NCBI GenBank assembly: GCA_002781365.1
Contig: PETN01000009.1
Coordinates: 1 to 63,882, forward strand
Length of the DNA: 63,882 bases
Reading direction: 5' to 3'
DNA from: Sulfurimonas sp. CG01_land_8_20_14_3_00_36_23
GTDB taxonomy: Bacteria > Campylobacterota > Campylobacteria > Campylobacterales > Sulfurimonadaceae
Shown: in pieces, positions 19,843-27,533 of the stretch
Layout of the letters: every line of letters starts with the position of its first letter
How positions within the stretch are numbered: the first letter of the stretch is position 1
Position numbers and translations under genes: made by a program
Notes under the pieces: model-generated
The model's database searches: none
Told to the model about the DNA's origin: nothing
What the model saw: the letters and a program-made list of their open reading frames with translations, nothing else

Positions 19843-20713
19843 TGATGTAAGAGAGTATATCGACCTCGTTTTTAGATTGCGCCTGAACACTAAAAATTCT
19901 AAGACTCCCCTCTTTACAGCCAACAACAATGCTATCACTCTGGATTTTTAAAATTTTTCCCATCTCATTGTGAGTGACGCTCTCTTCTAGTTCTATCTTT
20001 TTGAGTTTAAGCCCATTTTCTAAGAAGATTCCAGGCCAAGGGGTAAATGCACGGTATTTATTATAGATTTCAGTTGCATTGTCTAAGGTGATTTCACCGT
20101 GAGCTCTTGTTATTTTAGAGCAGTGTGTTGCTTTTTCTTCATCTTGTTTTATAGGAGTTAGCGAATCAAAGTTTTCTAAAACGTCTATAGTTAAATCTGC
20201 TGCAACTTGCGTAAGCCTCTCAAAAAGTGTTTCGACCATTTCATCAGCAGAGACTTCAATCGTGTTGATTTTCAAAATCGCACCCGTATCTAAACCCTCT
20301 TCCATGAGCATTGCAGTCACGCCTGTTTGTTTATCACCATTGAGAAGTGTTTGCTGAATTGGGCTTGCCCCACGGTACTGAGGTAAGATAGAAGCATGTA
20401 AATTAATACATGGCGCATGCTCTAAAATAGCACGAGGGAGAATCTGTCCGTATGCCGCCACTACGATATAGTCGCACTCAATTTGAAGAAGTTCTGCAAC
20501 CACTTCAACATCACGAAGTCTACTCGGCTGATAGACAGGAATACTATTTCCACATGCCAAAGTTTTTACTTCTGGAGGGGTCATAATTTTTTTACGACCT
20601 ACAGGTTTATCTGGCTGTGTATAGAGAGCCACGACTTCTATATCTTTGGTATCAATCACTCTTTGCAAAATTACTTTTGCATATTCTGGAGTACCCATAA
20701 AAATGATTTTCAT
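19805..20713 (-). CDS. fmt: Methionyl-tRNA formyltransferase
   Basis: 302 aa. The formyl-THF binding and catalytic signature is intact: CINLHASILPQYRGASPIQ with Asn/His, then DTGAIL. The N-terminus MKIIFMGTPEYAKVIL is typical. A C-terminal OB-like domain follows (FTPWPGIFLENGLKLKKIE). It transfers formyl to initiator Met-tRNA. Two copies of the 14-mer repeat lie in or next to it (19735 just downstream, 20547 inside). Confidence 0.96.
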   Translation of the reverse strand: MKIIFMGTPEYAKVILQRVIDTKDIEVVALYTQPDKPVGRKKIMTPPEVKTLACGNSIPVYQPSRLRDVEVVAELLQIECDYIVVAAYGQILPRAILEHAPCINLHASILPQYRGASPIQQTLLNGDKQTGVTAMLMEEGLDTGAILKINTIEVSADEMVETLFERLTQVAADLTIDVLENFDSLTPIKQDEEKATHCSKITRAHGEITLDNATEIYNKYRAFTPWPGIFLENGLKLKKIELEESVTHNEMGKILKIQSDSIVVGCKEGSLRIFSVQAQSKNEVDILSYINGKRLTLDAILS

Positions 20714-21481
20714 CTATATACTCTCTTTAGTAAAAAGTGTTCCACCAAGATGTTTTTGCTCTATCATAAAACTTTTCACATCTTTTAAATTAAATCCGCT
20801 CGATAAAAACATACTCTTTCCACATGCCAAAAGATAAGAAGCTGCTTTAAGTTTTGTAACGATTCCACCTGTAGCAAAGAAGTTATTAGGTGTTGCGATT
20901 TTTTCTAATTCACTCTCTGGTATTGTCTCTACAACTTTTAATATCTTGGCATGTGGATTTACTCTTGGGTCACTCTCATAATAAGCATCAATATCTGACA
21001 AAATAACTAATATATCTGCATTCATATGATTTGTTATATAAGCTGAGAGTTGATCATTGTCTCCAAGAACAAGCTCTTCTGTAGCGGTTGCATCATTCTC
21101 ATTGACTATAGGAATTACGCAATTTTTCAAAAGTGTATCTACAGTATTTTTGATTCTTTGAATATCATCTTTTTTACTAAAGTTTGCTGCGGTAACTAAA
21201 ACTTGCGCTGTGAGTATAGTATGTTTCGCAAACTTTTTTGCATACTTGTCCATTAGAACTGGCTGACCTATAGATGCCAGAGCCTGCTTGTTTTCTAAAA
21301 CAGTTCTATCTAACTGTAACTGCGTATATCCAGCGGCAACTGCACCAGAAGAGACCAAGATGACTTCATTCATCTCTTTTAATTCTGCAAGAAAATCCAC
21401 CAGAGCCTGCATACGTTCTAATGCAATAGTACCGTTTTCTGTTAAAACAGCACTTCCAACCTTTACAACTACCCTACTCAT
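20714..21481 (-). CDS. proB: Glutamate 5-kinase without PUA domain
   Basis: 255 aa amino-acid kinase. VVKVGSAVLTENG, LVSSGAVAAGY, NENDATATEELVLGDNDQLSA and the C-terminal FATGGIVTKLKAASYLLACGKSM are ProB signatures. It phosphorylates glutamate in the first step of proline synthesis. The family's C-terminal PUA domain is absent, as in many Campylobacterota. It adjoins fmt with no gap; two 14-mer-type repeats (20817, 20946) lie in it. Confidence 0.95.
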   Translation of the reverse strand: MSRVVVKVGSAVLTENGTIALERMQALVDFLAELKEMNEVILVSSGAVAAGYTQLQLDRTVLENKQALASIGQPVLMDKYAKKFAKHTILTAQVLVTAANFSKKDDIQRIKNTVDTLLKNCVIPIVNENDATATEELVLGDNDQLSAYITNHMNADILVILSDIDAYYESDPRVNPHAKILKVVETIPESELEKIATPNNFFATGGIVTKLKAASYLLACGKSMFLSSGFNLKDVKSFMIEQKHLGGTLFTKESI

Positions 21482-21490
21482 AAATAGACT

Positions 21491-22597
21491 CTAGTAAGTT
21501 TTTCTATCTAAATGCACTAAATTAAAAAGCGCATATCTCAAAGGCTCTATATTTTTCGAGGTTGCTGAAGATATTGGAGCAACAAAATATGGAAGAGATT
21601 TGTCATATCCAAGGAGTTCATCTGCACTCTCTTGAATAAAATAAGGCATAGCCGCATCAAATTCAAACTCATTTTTTTCGCTTGCTTTGAGACCTAATAA
21701 ATCTAAAAAGCCATTGATCAAATCAACAATCTCTTCTTGAGGAACTACGTCCACTCTTGTGAGTGCAATAGCAAATTTATTTTCACCCATTTTTTGAGAA
21801 AAAGATGAAATCTCATTTTTAAGAGTCTCATACTGCTCTTTTAAATCTCTGTATGAAGCTAAATCTACCATATAAAGAAGTGTTTTTGTTCTCTCAATAT
21901 GTCTTAAAAATTTAATTCCAAGACCTTTGCCTTCATGCGCTCCACCAATAATACCTGGAATATCAGCCATGATAAAAGATTCAAAATCACCAATGTTTAC
22001 CTGACCGAGCTTAGGTGTAAGTGTTGTAAACTCGTAGTTTGCTATCTCTGGACGTGCATTTGAAACTGTAGAGATAAGCGTAGATTTTCCAACATTTGGA
22101 AAACCAACAAGACCAACATCAGCAATAAGCTTTAAGTCTAACTTGATTTGTCTTGTGATACCTACTTCACCTGGTTGCGCATAAGTAGGTCTTTGGTTCG
22201 TTGATGATTTAAAGTGAAAATTTCCAAGACCACCGCGTCCACCTTTAATGAACTTCTCTTCTTGCCCATCTTTTAACATATCAAAAAGCACATCGCCTGT
22301 TTCCATGTCAACAATTTGTGTTCCTGGAGGAACAATAATTACTTTTGCACTCCCTGATTTTCCAGTCATTCTAGAACTTTCGCCCTGAACACCATTGTCA
22401 GCTTTTATATGCATTTTTCTTTGAAAGTGAGAAAGCGTATGGGTATTATTGTCGCATTTGAAAACAATATCCCCTCCTGCACCACCATCGCCACCATTAG
22501 GACCACCATTTAAAACAAACTTTTCACGGCGAAATGATACACAACCCTGCCCACCTTTTCCAGATGAAACTGTTAATTCGACACTATCTGTAAACAT
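21491..22597 (-). CDS. obgE: GTPase Obg (ribosome assembly)
   Basis: 368 aa. The Gly-rich OBG fold fills residues 1-158 (SGKGGQGCVSFRREKF, GGPNGGDGGAGGDIVF); the G domain has GFPNVGKST (P-loop), DIPGIIGGAHEGKGLG (switch/G3) and TRVD (G4). Obg binds the 50S subunit during assembly. It is downstream of rplU-rpmA, the usual genomic arrangement. Confidence 0.97.
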   Translation of the reverse strand: MFTDSVELTVSSGKGGQGCVSFRREKFVLNGGPNGGDGGAGGDIVFKCDNNTHTLSHFQRKMHIKADNGVQGESSRMTGKSGSAKVIIVPPGTQIVDMETGDVLFDMLKDGQEEKFIKGGRGGLGNFHFKSSTNQRPTYAQPGEVGITRQIKLDLKLIADVGLVGFPNVGKSTLISTVSNARPEIANYEFTTLTPKLGQVNIGDFESFIMADIPGIIGGAHEGKGLGIKFLRHIERTKTLLYMVDLASYRDLKEQYETLKNEISSFSQKMGENKFAIALTRVDVVPQEEIVDLINGFLDLLGLKASEKNEFEFDAAMPYFIQESADELLGYDKSLPYFVAPISSATSKNIEPLRYALFNLVHLDRKTY

Positions 22598-22620
22598 TTG
22601 TAATCCTAATATATTTATAT

Positions 22621-22800
22621 AAACTTAACTTTCGCAGGAGAACCTGTATAGTAAATTCGAGCCTCTACGAGGCAGAGTTCATTTTAAAAACTTAAGAATT
22701 TACTGTTGACAATATGATAGTAAATTATTAAATATTTAATGTTTTAGGTGAAAACCTAGTTGAAGTAGAAATATTTGGGCTTACGCCCAAACATTAGTAG
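22621..22800. other. Structured intergenic region between rpmA and obgE with several stem-loops
   Basis: Nested inverted repeats occur: CAGG-AGAA-CCTG (22635-22646), GCCTC-TAC-GAGGC (22661-22673), enclosing arms AGTAAATTC (22650-22658) and GAATTTACT (22694-22702), AGGT-GAAA-ACCT (near 22746-22757), and TTTGGGC-TTAC-GCCCAAA (22774-22791). The last lies directly after the rpmA stop and can act as an attenuator or terminator on the minus strand. The others may be a 5' leader of obgE mRNA. No known RNA family is recognised. Confidence 0.45.
22774..22791 (-). terminator. Stem-loop after rpmA
   Basis: Perfect 7-bp GC-rich stem TTTGGGC / GCCCAAA with a 4-nt loop, 12 bp past the rpmA stop on the minus strand, followed by a weak T-rich tail (ATATTTCT). 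It may be only a partial terminator because obgE follows. Confidence 0.5.
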
Positions 22801-22802
22801 AA

Positions 22803-23060
22803 TTATACTGCAGGAATGATTGAAACTTGTTGACGTTTTTTGTCTTTTCTTTCGAAACTAACAACACCATCTACAAGTGCATAAAGAGTATGGTCTTTTC
22901 CCATACCCATGTTTTTACCTGGGTGAACTTTAGTTCCTCTTTGACGAATAACAATGTTACCAGCAACTACAGCTTCTCCACCAAATTTCTTTACACCAAG
23001 TCTTCTACCAGCCGAGTCACGATTATTCTGTGTACTACCTTGACCTTTCTTATGTGCCAT
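22803..23060 (-). CDS. rpmA: 50S ribosomal protein L27
   Basis: 85 aa: [29 protein letters not shown] is the conserved N-terminus reaching the peptidyl transferase centre; [15 protein letters not shown] and [11 protein letters not shown] are diagnostic. No N-terminal extension needing proteolysis is seen. Confidence 0.98.
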   Translation of the reverse strand: MAHKKGQGSTQNNRDSAGRRLGVKKFGGEAVVAGNIVIRQRGTKVHPGKNMGMGKDHTLYALVDGVVSFERKDKKRQQVSIIPAV

Positions 23061-23079
23061 CTTTCTCTCCTCTTTTTAA

Positions 23080-23388
23080 TTACGCAGCTATTTTCGTGAT
23101 GCGAACACGAGTGAAGTCTCTTCTGAAACCTCTTTTAGTTTTACTATCTTTACGACGACGTTTTTTGAAAGTAATAACTTTCTTATCACGACCTTCATTG
23201 ATAACTTCAGCAGTTACAATAGCGCCTTCAACAAAAGGAGCTCCCATTTTAAGCTCACCAGCGTTCACTGCTAAAACTTCTTTAATTTCGATGATAGTTT
23301 TAGGCTCAAGAGACATTTTATCAAAAGTTAAAATATCACCCTCTTGAACTTTATACTGTTTACCACCATTTTTAATAATTGCGTACAT
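23080..23388 (-). CDS. rplU: 50S ribosomal protein L21
   Basis: 102 aa: [18 protein letters not shown] at the N-terminus and the basic C-terminal [20 protein letters not shown] segment binding 23S rRNA. It forms an operon with rpmA (19 bp apart). A minus-strand TATAAT lies at 23412-23407. Confidence 0.98.
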   Translation of the reverse strand: MYAIIKNGGKQYKVQEGDILTFDKMSLEPKTIIEIKEVLAVNAGELKMGAPFVEGAIVTAEVINEGRDKKVITFKKRRRKDSKTKRGFRRDFTRVRITKIAA

Positions 23389-23406
23389 TTACGGTCCTTA
23401 AAATAT

Positions 23407-23412
23407 ATTATA
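23407..23412 (-). promoter_or_regulatory. -10 element for rplU-rpmA
   Basis: A perfect TATAAT on the minus strand about 20 bp before the rplU ATG; no clear -35. An 8-bp inverted repeat TTTGAATA/TATTCAAA just upstream (23424-23453) may mark the end of the hypE-hypA transcript. Confidence 0.4.
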
Positions 23413-23566
23413 CATAACAAACTTTTGAATACGCCAAACATCCCATATTCAAAGGTTTATTTCTACAAAAAGTTCGGAATTATATCTTATCAAGCTTTAA
23501 GTTTTATTTAATGCTTCACATATATTTCAAGAAAATCAAAACTTTCAAGCTATAAATAGAACTTTT

Positions 23567-23908
23567 TTACTCAAGTTCGAGCTGCATTAGGTACATATCT
23601 TCGCCATCGATTACATCTAACTCTATACTTTGACACTCTGGGCAACAATATTCCAGCTTTTGAAGTGTTGTCTCTTTTGCACAATTATGACACTTTATAA
23701 CAATAGGCTGAATATTTAATATAAACGCAGCATCTTCGCACATTGTCTTCTCTTTAAATGTATCGAATGCTGTTTTTAGAAGCTCTGGTTCCACTCCACT
23801 CATCACACCAATTTTGACTGTCACTTTAGTTACTTTGGTTGCACTGTTTGCCCTCGCATTCTCTTCGCAAGAGTCTAACAAAGATTGCACTATACTATAT
23901 TCATGCAT
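23567..23908 (-). CDS. hypA: Hydrogenase/urease nickel incorporation protein HypA
   Basis: The N-terminus [16 protein letters not shown] provides the Ni-binding Met1-His2-Glu3, which decides the ATG at 23908 over a TTG 6 bp upstream. The zinc site is formed by two pairs: CHNC and CCPEC (about residues 71-92). HypA delivers nickel to [NiFe] hydrogenase. The start overlaps the hypE stop as TAATG, so translation is coupled. Confidence 0.94.
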   Translation of the reverse strand: MHEYSIVQSLLDSCEENARANSATKVTKVTVKIGVMSGVEPELLKTAFDTFKEKTMCEDAAFILNIQPIVIKCHNCAKETTLQKLEYCCPECQSIELDVIDGEDMYLMQLELE

Positions 23909-24906
23909 TAGCAAATCCTTGGAAGTAACTCACCATTTGGAGTTTCTAAAAATCTTGATGTTCCCCAGCTACTATTTAAGATAACTTTTTTCAGATGCTT
24001 CTGTGTAACCTTGGCAATTACAGTCGCTTGTGAACAATTTTTAAAAGTTTTCAATATTTCACATGCCTTTGGGGCATCCTCTTTTTTAATCGCTAAGACA
24101 AAAGTACCCTCATTGGCTAAAGCAGTTGCTTCAAAGCCAAGCATTTCACAAATACCGGCTACCTCATCGCTCACTGGTATTTTCTCTTCCTCGACCTCTA
24201 TACAGATGTTGGACTGCTTGGCCCACTCATTTAAAACTGCACTCACCCCACCTCTAGTTGCATCTCGTAGAGCAGTTATGTTGATGCCCGCATCTAGGAG
24301 TGCCTTTACTTGTGGGTAGAGTGATTCACAATCACTTTGAAGATTGCTACTCATCTCTATTCCTTCTCGAGCCGCAAAGATAGTAGCACCGTGACAACCA
24401 ATATCACGATTCACAAGGATAAGGTCCTCTGTTGTTATATTGTTTGAACTTATCCCTTTTTTTTGCACTTCACCTATGCCTGTAGTATTGATAAAAATCT
24501 TATCTACACTTCCACGAGGAACAACTTTTGTGTCGCCACTAACAACAATCGCTCCATTCTTTTCAAGCTCGCTCTTCATACTCGCCACAATTCGCTCAAG
24601 TTCAGAAGTTTCAAAACCCTCTTCTATGATTACACTACAAGTTAGGTATTTAGGTTTAGCACCCATCATCGCCAAATCATTACAAGTTCCACATATAGCA
24701 AGCTTCCCTATATCAGCACCTGCAAAAAAGAGAGGTGAAACTGTAAAACTATCCGTTGAAAATGCCAACTCCCCACCATGAATAATTGCAGCATCTTCGC
24801 TTTTTTCTAAAATATCATTTTTAAAAGCTTTGTAAAATACTTTAGAGATAAGTTCATTATTTTCCTCTCCACCATTTCCACATGCCAAACTAATTGTTTT
24901 ATTCAT
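23908..24906 (-). CDS. hypE: Hydrogenase maturation protein HypE
   Basis: 332 aa PurM-like ATPase. It ends in PRIC, whose Cys receives carbamoyl from HypF and is dehydrated to thiocyanate, the source of the CN ligands of the [NiFe] centre. LACGNGGEE and [11 protein letters not shown] are typical. This window holds only hypE and hypA; the rest of the hyp genes must be elsewhere. Confidence 0.95.
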   Translation of the reverse strand: MNKTISLACGNGGEENNELISKVFYKAFKNDILEKSEDAAIIHGGELAFSTDSFTVSPLFFAGADIGKLAICGTCNDLAMMGAKPKYLTCSVIIEEGFETSELERIVASMKSELEKNGAIVVSGDTKVVPRGSVDKIFINTTGIGEVQKKGISSNNITTEDLILVNRDIGCHGATIFAAREGIEMSSNLQSDCESLYPQVKALLDAGINITALRDATRGGVSAVLNEWAKQSNICIEVEEEKIPVSDEVAGICEMLGFEATALANEGTFVLAIKKEDAPKACEILKTFKNCSQATVIAKVTQKHLKKVILNSSWGTSRFLETPNGELLPRIC

Positions 24907-24926
24907 TTGAAACTCTCCTGCTTTAC

Positions 24927-25382
24927 TTAGTTTTTAAAATTTTTAGTGAAAAATTTATGTATCTGATTTGAAAACTGATGTGCATCTTTTTGATTAAAAG
25001 GAGATGGACCTCTTGTCATCTCTCCACTCTCACGGATAGTTTGCATCAGATTTCTCATTGCGAGATACTGTTTTATATTATCCACACTATAGAGCTCCCC
25101 ACGATGATCGATGGCATGTGCATTTTTTGTTATGACACGATCCGCCAATGGAATATCTGCAGTAATGACTAAATCGCCCTCTTCTACCATCTCAACTATT
25201 TTATGGTCCGCTTCATCTGCTCCAGCTTCAACGATTATATAGGTAATAAACTCAGATTTACCTATATCTACTTTTTTATTTGAGACTACAAATGTTTTGA
25301 GATGAAGCTTCTCAATCCAACGCAGTAAAATAGGCTTTAAAAGATTTGGAAAAGCATCTGCGTCAACATAAAGATTAAGCAT
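24927..25382 (-). CDS. UPF0178/DUF188 (YaiI) family protein
   Basis: 151 aa PIN-like fold with YVDADAFP near the N-terminus, a conserved central TADIPLADRVI and DHRGELY, and the diagnostic C-terminal TRGPSPFNQKDAHQF. Function is not established; the acidic pattern suggests a nuclease-like fold. It overlaps the GIY-YIG gene by 8 bp. Confidence 0.88.
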   Translation of the reverse strand: MLNLYVDADAFPNLLKPILLRWIEKLHLKTFVVSNKKVDIGKSEFITYIIVEAGADEADHKIVEMVEEGDLVITADIPLADRVITKNAHAIDHRGELYSVDNIKQYLAMRNLMQTIRESGEMTRGPSPFNQKDAHQFSNQIHKFFTKNFKN

Positions 25383-25620
25383 GGATGAGACTCAATTTTT
25401 CTTCTCTTGTAAGTTTTTTGATACTATGCTCTCTTTTAGAGGCACTGCTTCTATCTTCTAGTTTCTCTTTGTACATCAACTTCACAGGTCGTCTATGTTT
25501 CGTGTATTTTGCACCCTTTACAGAGTTATTATGTTCTTCAAGGCGTCTTTGTACATCTGTTGCTATGCCTGTGTATAAAGTTTTATCACTACACTCAACA
25601 ATATAAACATAATAGGACAT
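25375..25620 (-). CDS. GIY-YIG nuclease-fold protein
   Basis: 81 aa. YYVYIVECSDKTLYTGIATDVQRRLEEHN is the single-domain GIY-YIG (YhbQ/UPF0213-type) motif with Arg and the downstream KREHSIKKLTREEK. Single-domain members probably act on DNA, but no specific substrate is known. Divergent from the nucleotidase gene. Confidence 0.88.
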   Translation of the reverse strand: MSYYVYIVECSDKTLYTGIATDVQRRLEEHNNSVKGAKYTKHRRPVKLMYKEKLEDRSSASKREHSIKKLTREEKLSLIHA

Positions 25621-25638
25621 AAAAACATCTCCAAGCAG

Positions 25639-25666
25639 TTGAATAATTAATTTATTGTACTATAAT
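25639..25666 (+). promoter_or_regulatory. Promoter of the 5'-nucleotidase gene
   Basis: TTGAAT (25639-25644), 16 bp, TATAAT (25661-25666). Transcription would start near 25672, so the upstream ATG at 25655 lies inside the promoter and cannot be used; AAAAGGA (25676 onward) then serves the TTG at 25688. Confidence 0.6.
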
Positions 25667-25687
25667 ATGCGCCTAAAAGGATTCATC

Positions 25688-26650
25688 TTGGCATTAAATT
25701 TAGAAAACACTTTAGTTATAGGTATCTCCGCTACAGCTCTTTTTAATCTCTCTCAAGCAGACAAACTTTTTAAAAAAGAGTACGAAAAGAATCCAGATAA
25801 AGCTATAGAAATCTATAGAAGCTATATGCTCGAAAATGAAAATATTGCTTTAAGTGAAGGCATTGGTTTTGACTTCATAAAAGCTCTGTTGGATTTAAAT
25901 AGATTTCAAAAAGAGGGTGAAGCACCTTTAGTGGAAGTTGTAGTTATGTCTCGAAATTCTCCTGACACAGGAGTTCGTGTACTCAATACAATCAGAGAAC
26001 TCTCCCTAGAGATAACCCGTTCTGCATTTACAGCAGGCGAATCAAGTGCTGACTATCTTGAAGCCTTTGATGTAGATCTTTTCCTCACAACCAATGAAGA
26101 GGATGCACAAAAAGTTATTGACAACAAAGTGTGTGCTTCAGCAGTTCTCTCAACACCACCTGAGTATAAATGCGACATACCTCAAGGACAGCTCAGAATT
26201 GCCTTTGATGGGGATGCTGTACTCTTTGATGAGTCGAGTGAATTGGTCTATAAAGAGCAAGGGATGAAAGCATTTCATGAGAACGAACATAAATCACAAA
26301 ATATACCTATGAATGAAGGTCCTTTTGCTTCATTTTTAAAAAAACTTGCAAAACTGCAAAATAGACTTCCTATGAAGATGGAGTTTTCTCCTATTAGGAT
26401 TGCTATTGTTACAGCTAGAAACAGTCCATCAGATTTGAGAGTTATAAAGACACTAAGATACTGGGGTGTTTATGTGGATGAGGCTTTTTTTCTTGGAGGA
26501 ATCGAAAAGAGTAAAATATTGCAATCCTTTAAAGCCCATATCTTTTTTGATGACCAAGATGTTCATTTAAAAACTTCTTCTTTAGTCGTCCCTTCTGGCA
26601 AAGTTTTATATCCTTCTGACTCAAAGTTACATCAACATCTTAAAAAATAG
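25688..26650 (+). CDS. Cytosolic 5'-nucleotidase family protein
   Basis: About 320 aa of the bacterial 5-nucleotidase (PF06189-like) family: ALNLENTLVIGISATALFNLS at the start, RIAFDGDAVLFDESSE (HAD-type DxD motif) in the middle, IAIVTARNSP and IFFDDQDVHL near the end. It dephosphorylates nucleoside monophosphates. The TTG start is chosen because it has a good Shine-Dalgarno, keeps the family N-terminus and clears the promoter. Confidence 0.8.
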   Translation: MALNLENTLVIGISATALFNLSQADKLFKKEYEKNPDKAIEIYRSYMLENENIALSEGIGFDFIKALLDLNRFQKEGEAPLVEVVVMSRNSPDTGVRVLNTIRELSLEITRSAFTAGESSADYLEAFDVDLFLTTNEEDAQKVIDNKVCASAVLSTPPEYKCDIPQGQLRIAFDGDAVLFDESSELVYKEQGMKAFHENEHKSQNIPMNEGPFASFLKKLAKLQNRLPMKMEFSPIRIAIVTARNSPSDLRVIKTLRYWGVYVDEAFFLGGIEKSKILQSFKAHIFFDDQDVHLKTSSLVVPSGKVLYPSDSKLHQHLKK

Positions 26651-26703
26651 AACCTTACATTATAAAATCTTATTTTACTATTGTAAATAACAAAAAGTTA
26701 TAT

Positions 26704-26709
26704 TATAAT
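26704..26709 (+). promoter_or_regulatory. -10 element of the response regulator gene
   Basis: TATAAT 55 bp before the ATG at 26764; AGGGGA gives the ribosome binding site about 8 bp before that ATG. Confidence 0.4.
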
Positions 26710-26763
26710 CCCAGCCAACATATCACAAATTAATTACTATTTTTTGATAAAGGGGAAGTTATT

Positions 26764-27513
26764 ATGCTAAAAGAGAGAGTTATTATTGTTGAAGATGATG
26801 AGATTACAGCACTTAATCTCAAGCTTTCACTTGAAAAACATGGCTATAGAGTAGAAGCGATATCCACTAGTGTAGATGATGCAAAAAAGAGCATTAATAA
26901 ATATAAACCAGAGATTATGATCATAGATATATCACTTCAAGAGACTAATGACGGCATTGAACTTGCCAAAGTTATTCGTAAAAAACACAATATCCCATTT
27001 ATTTTTTTAACCTCTTATAGTGATAATGAGATAATTGCACAAGCCAAACTTACTGAACCTTATGGCTATATTGTAAAACCTTTTAACCCTAATTCTCTCC
27101 ATGCAACGATTCAAATGGCTCTTTTTAAATATGCAGCTGAGAATGAGAGAAAAAATGACATTACAGCACTTAAAGTAGACAAACTAAACCTTGAAAAGTT
27201 ACTTTTTTCAAAACGACCTTCTAATAAACCTATCGTACCTTTTGGAGAGGAGTACCACCTTGACATAAGTATCTGTGAAACTTTTTATAAAGGTAAAAAA
27301 ATTAAACTCACAAAAAAAGAGAATGCTTTTTTACGACTTCTTGTAGCGCAACTTGGTATAGTTGTCACTTTTGAACAAGCAATGAATTATGTCTGGGAAG
27401 AGAATGGAACGACTGAGAACAGTGTGAGAACATTAGTTTGGAGATTGAGAAATAAACTTGAGACTGATATTATTAAAAATGCTTCAGGCATAGGTTATTA
27501 CATAGAAGAGTAA
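26764..27513 (+). CDS. Response regulator, receiver plus OmpR-like winged helix
   Basis: 249 aa. Receiver domain residues 5-120: acidic pair EDDE at 10-13, phospho-Asp55 in IIDISLQ, Thr in FLTSYSD and Lys in YIVKPFNP. The C-terminal winged helix (about 165-248) has KLTKKENAFLRLLVAQLG and TENSVRTLVWRLRNKL. It is convergent with a hybrid kinase 20 bp away, a plausible but unproven partner. Confidence 0.9.
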   Translation: MLKERVIIVEDDEITALNLKLSLEKHGYRVEAISTSVDDAKKSINKYKPEIMIIDISLQETNDGIELAKVIRKKHNIPFIFLTSYSDNEIIAQAKLTEPYGYIVKPFNPNSLHATIQMALFKYAAENERKNDITALKVDKLNLEKLLFSKRPSNKPIVPFGEEYHLDISICETFYKGKKIKLTKKENAFLRLLVAQLGIVVTFEQAMNYVWEENGTTENSVRTLVWRLRNKLETDIIKNASGIGYYIEE

Positions 27514-27533
27514 GGAACAACCCCTCAAGCACA

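Noticed and set aside
24056-24067. TTTCACATGCC, and similar near-matches at 31720 and 39241, as extra copies of the 14-mer
   Set aside because: Each differs within the 9-mer core; I counted only exact cores, though these may be decayed copies.
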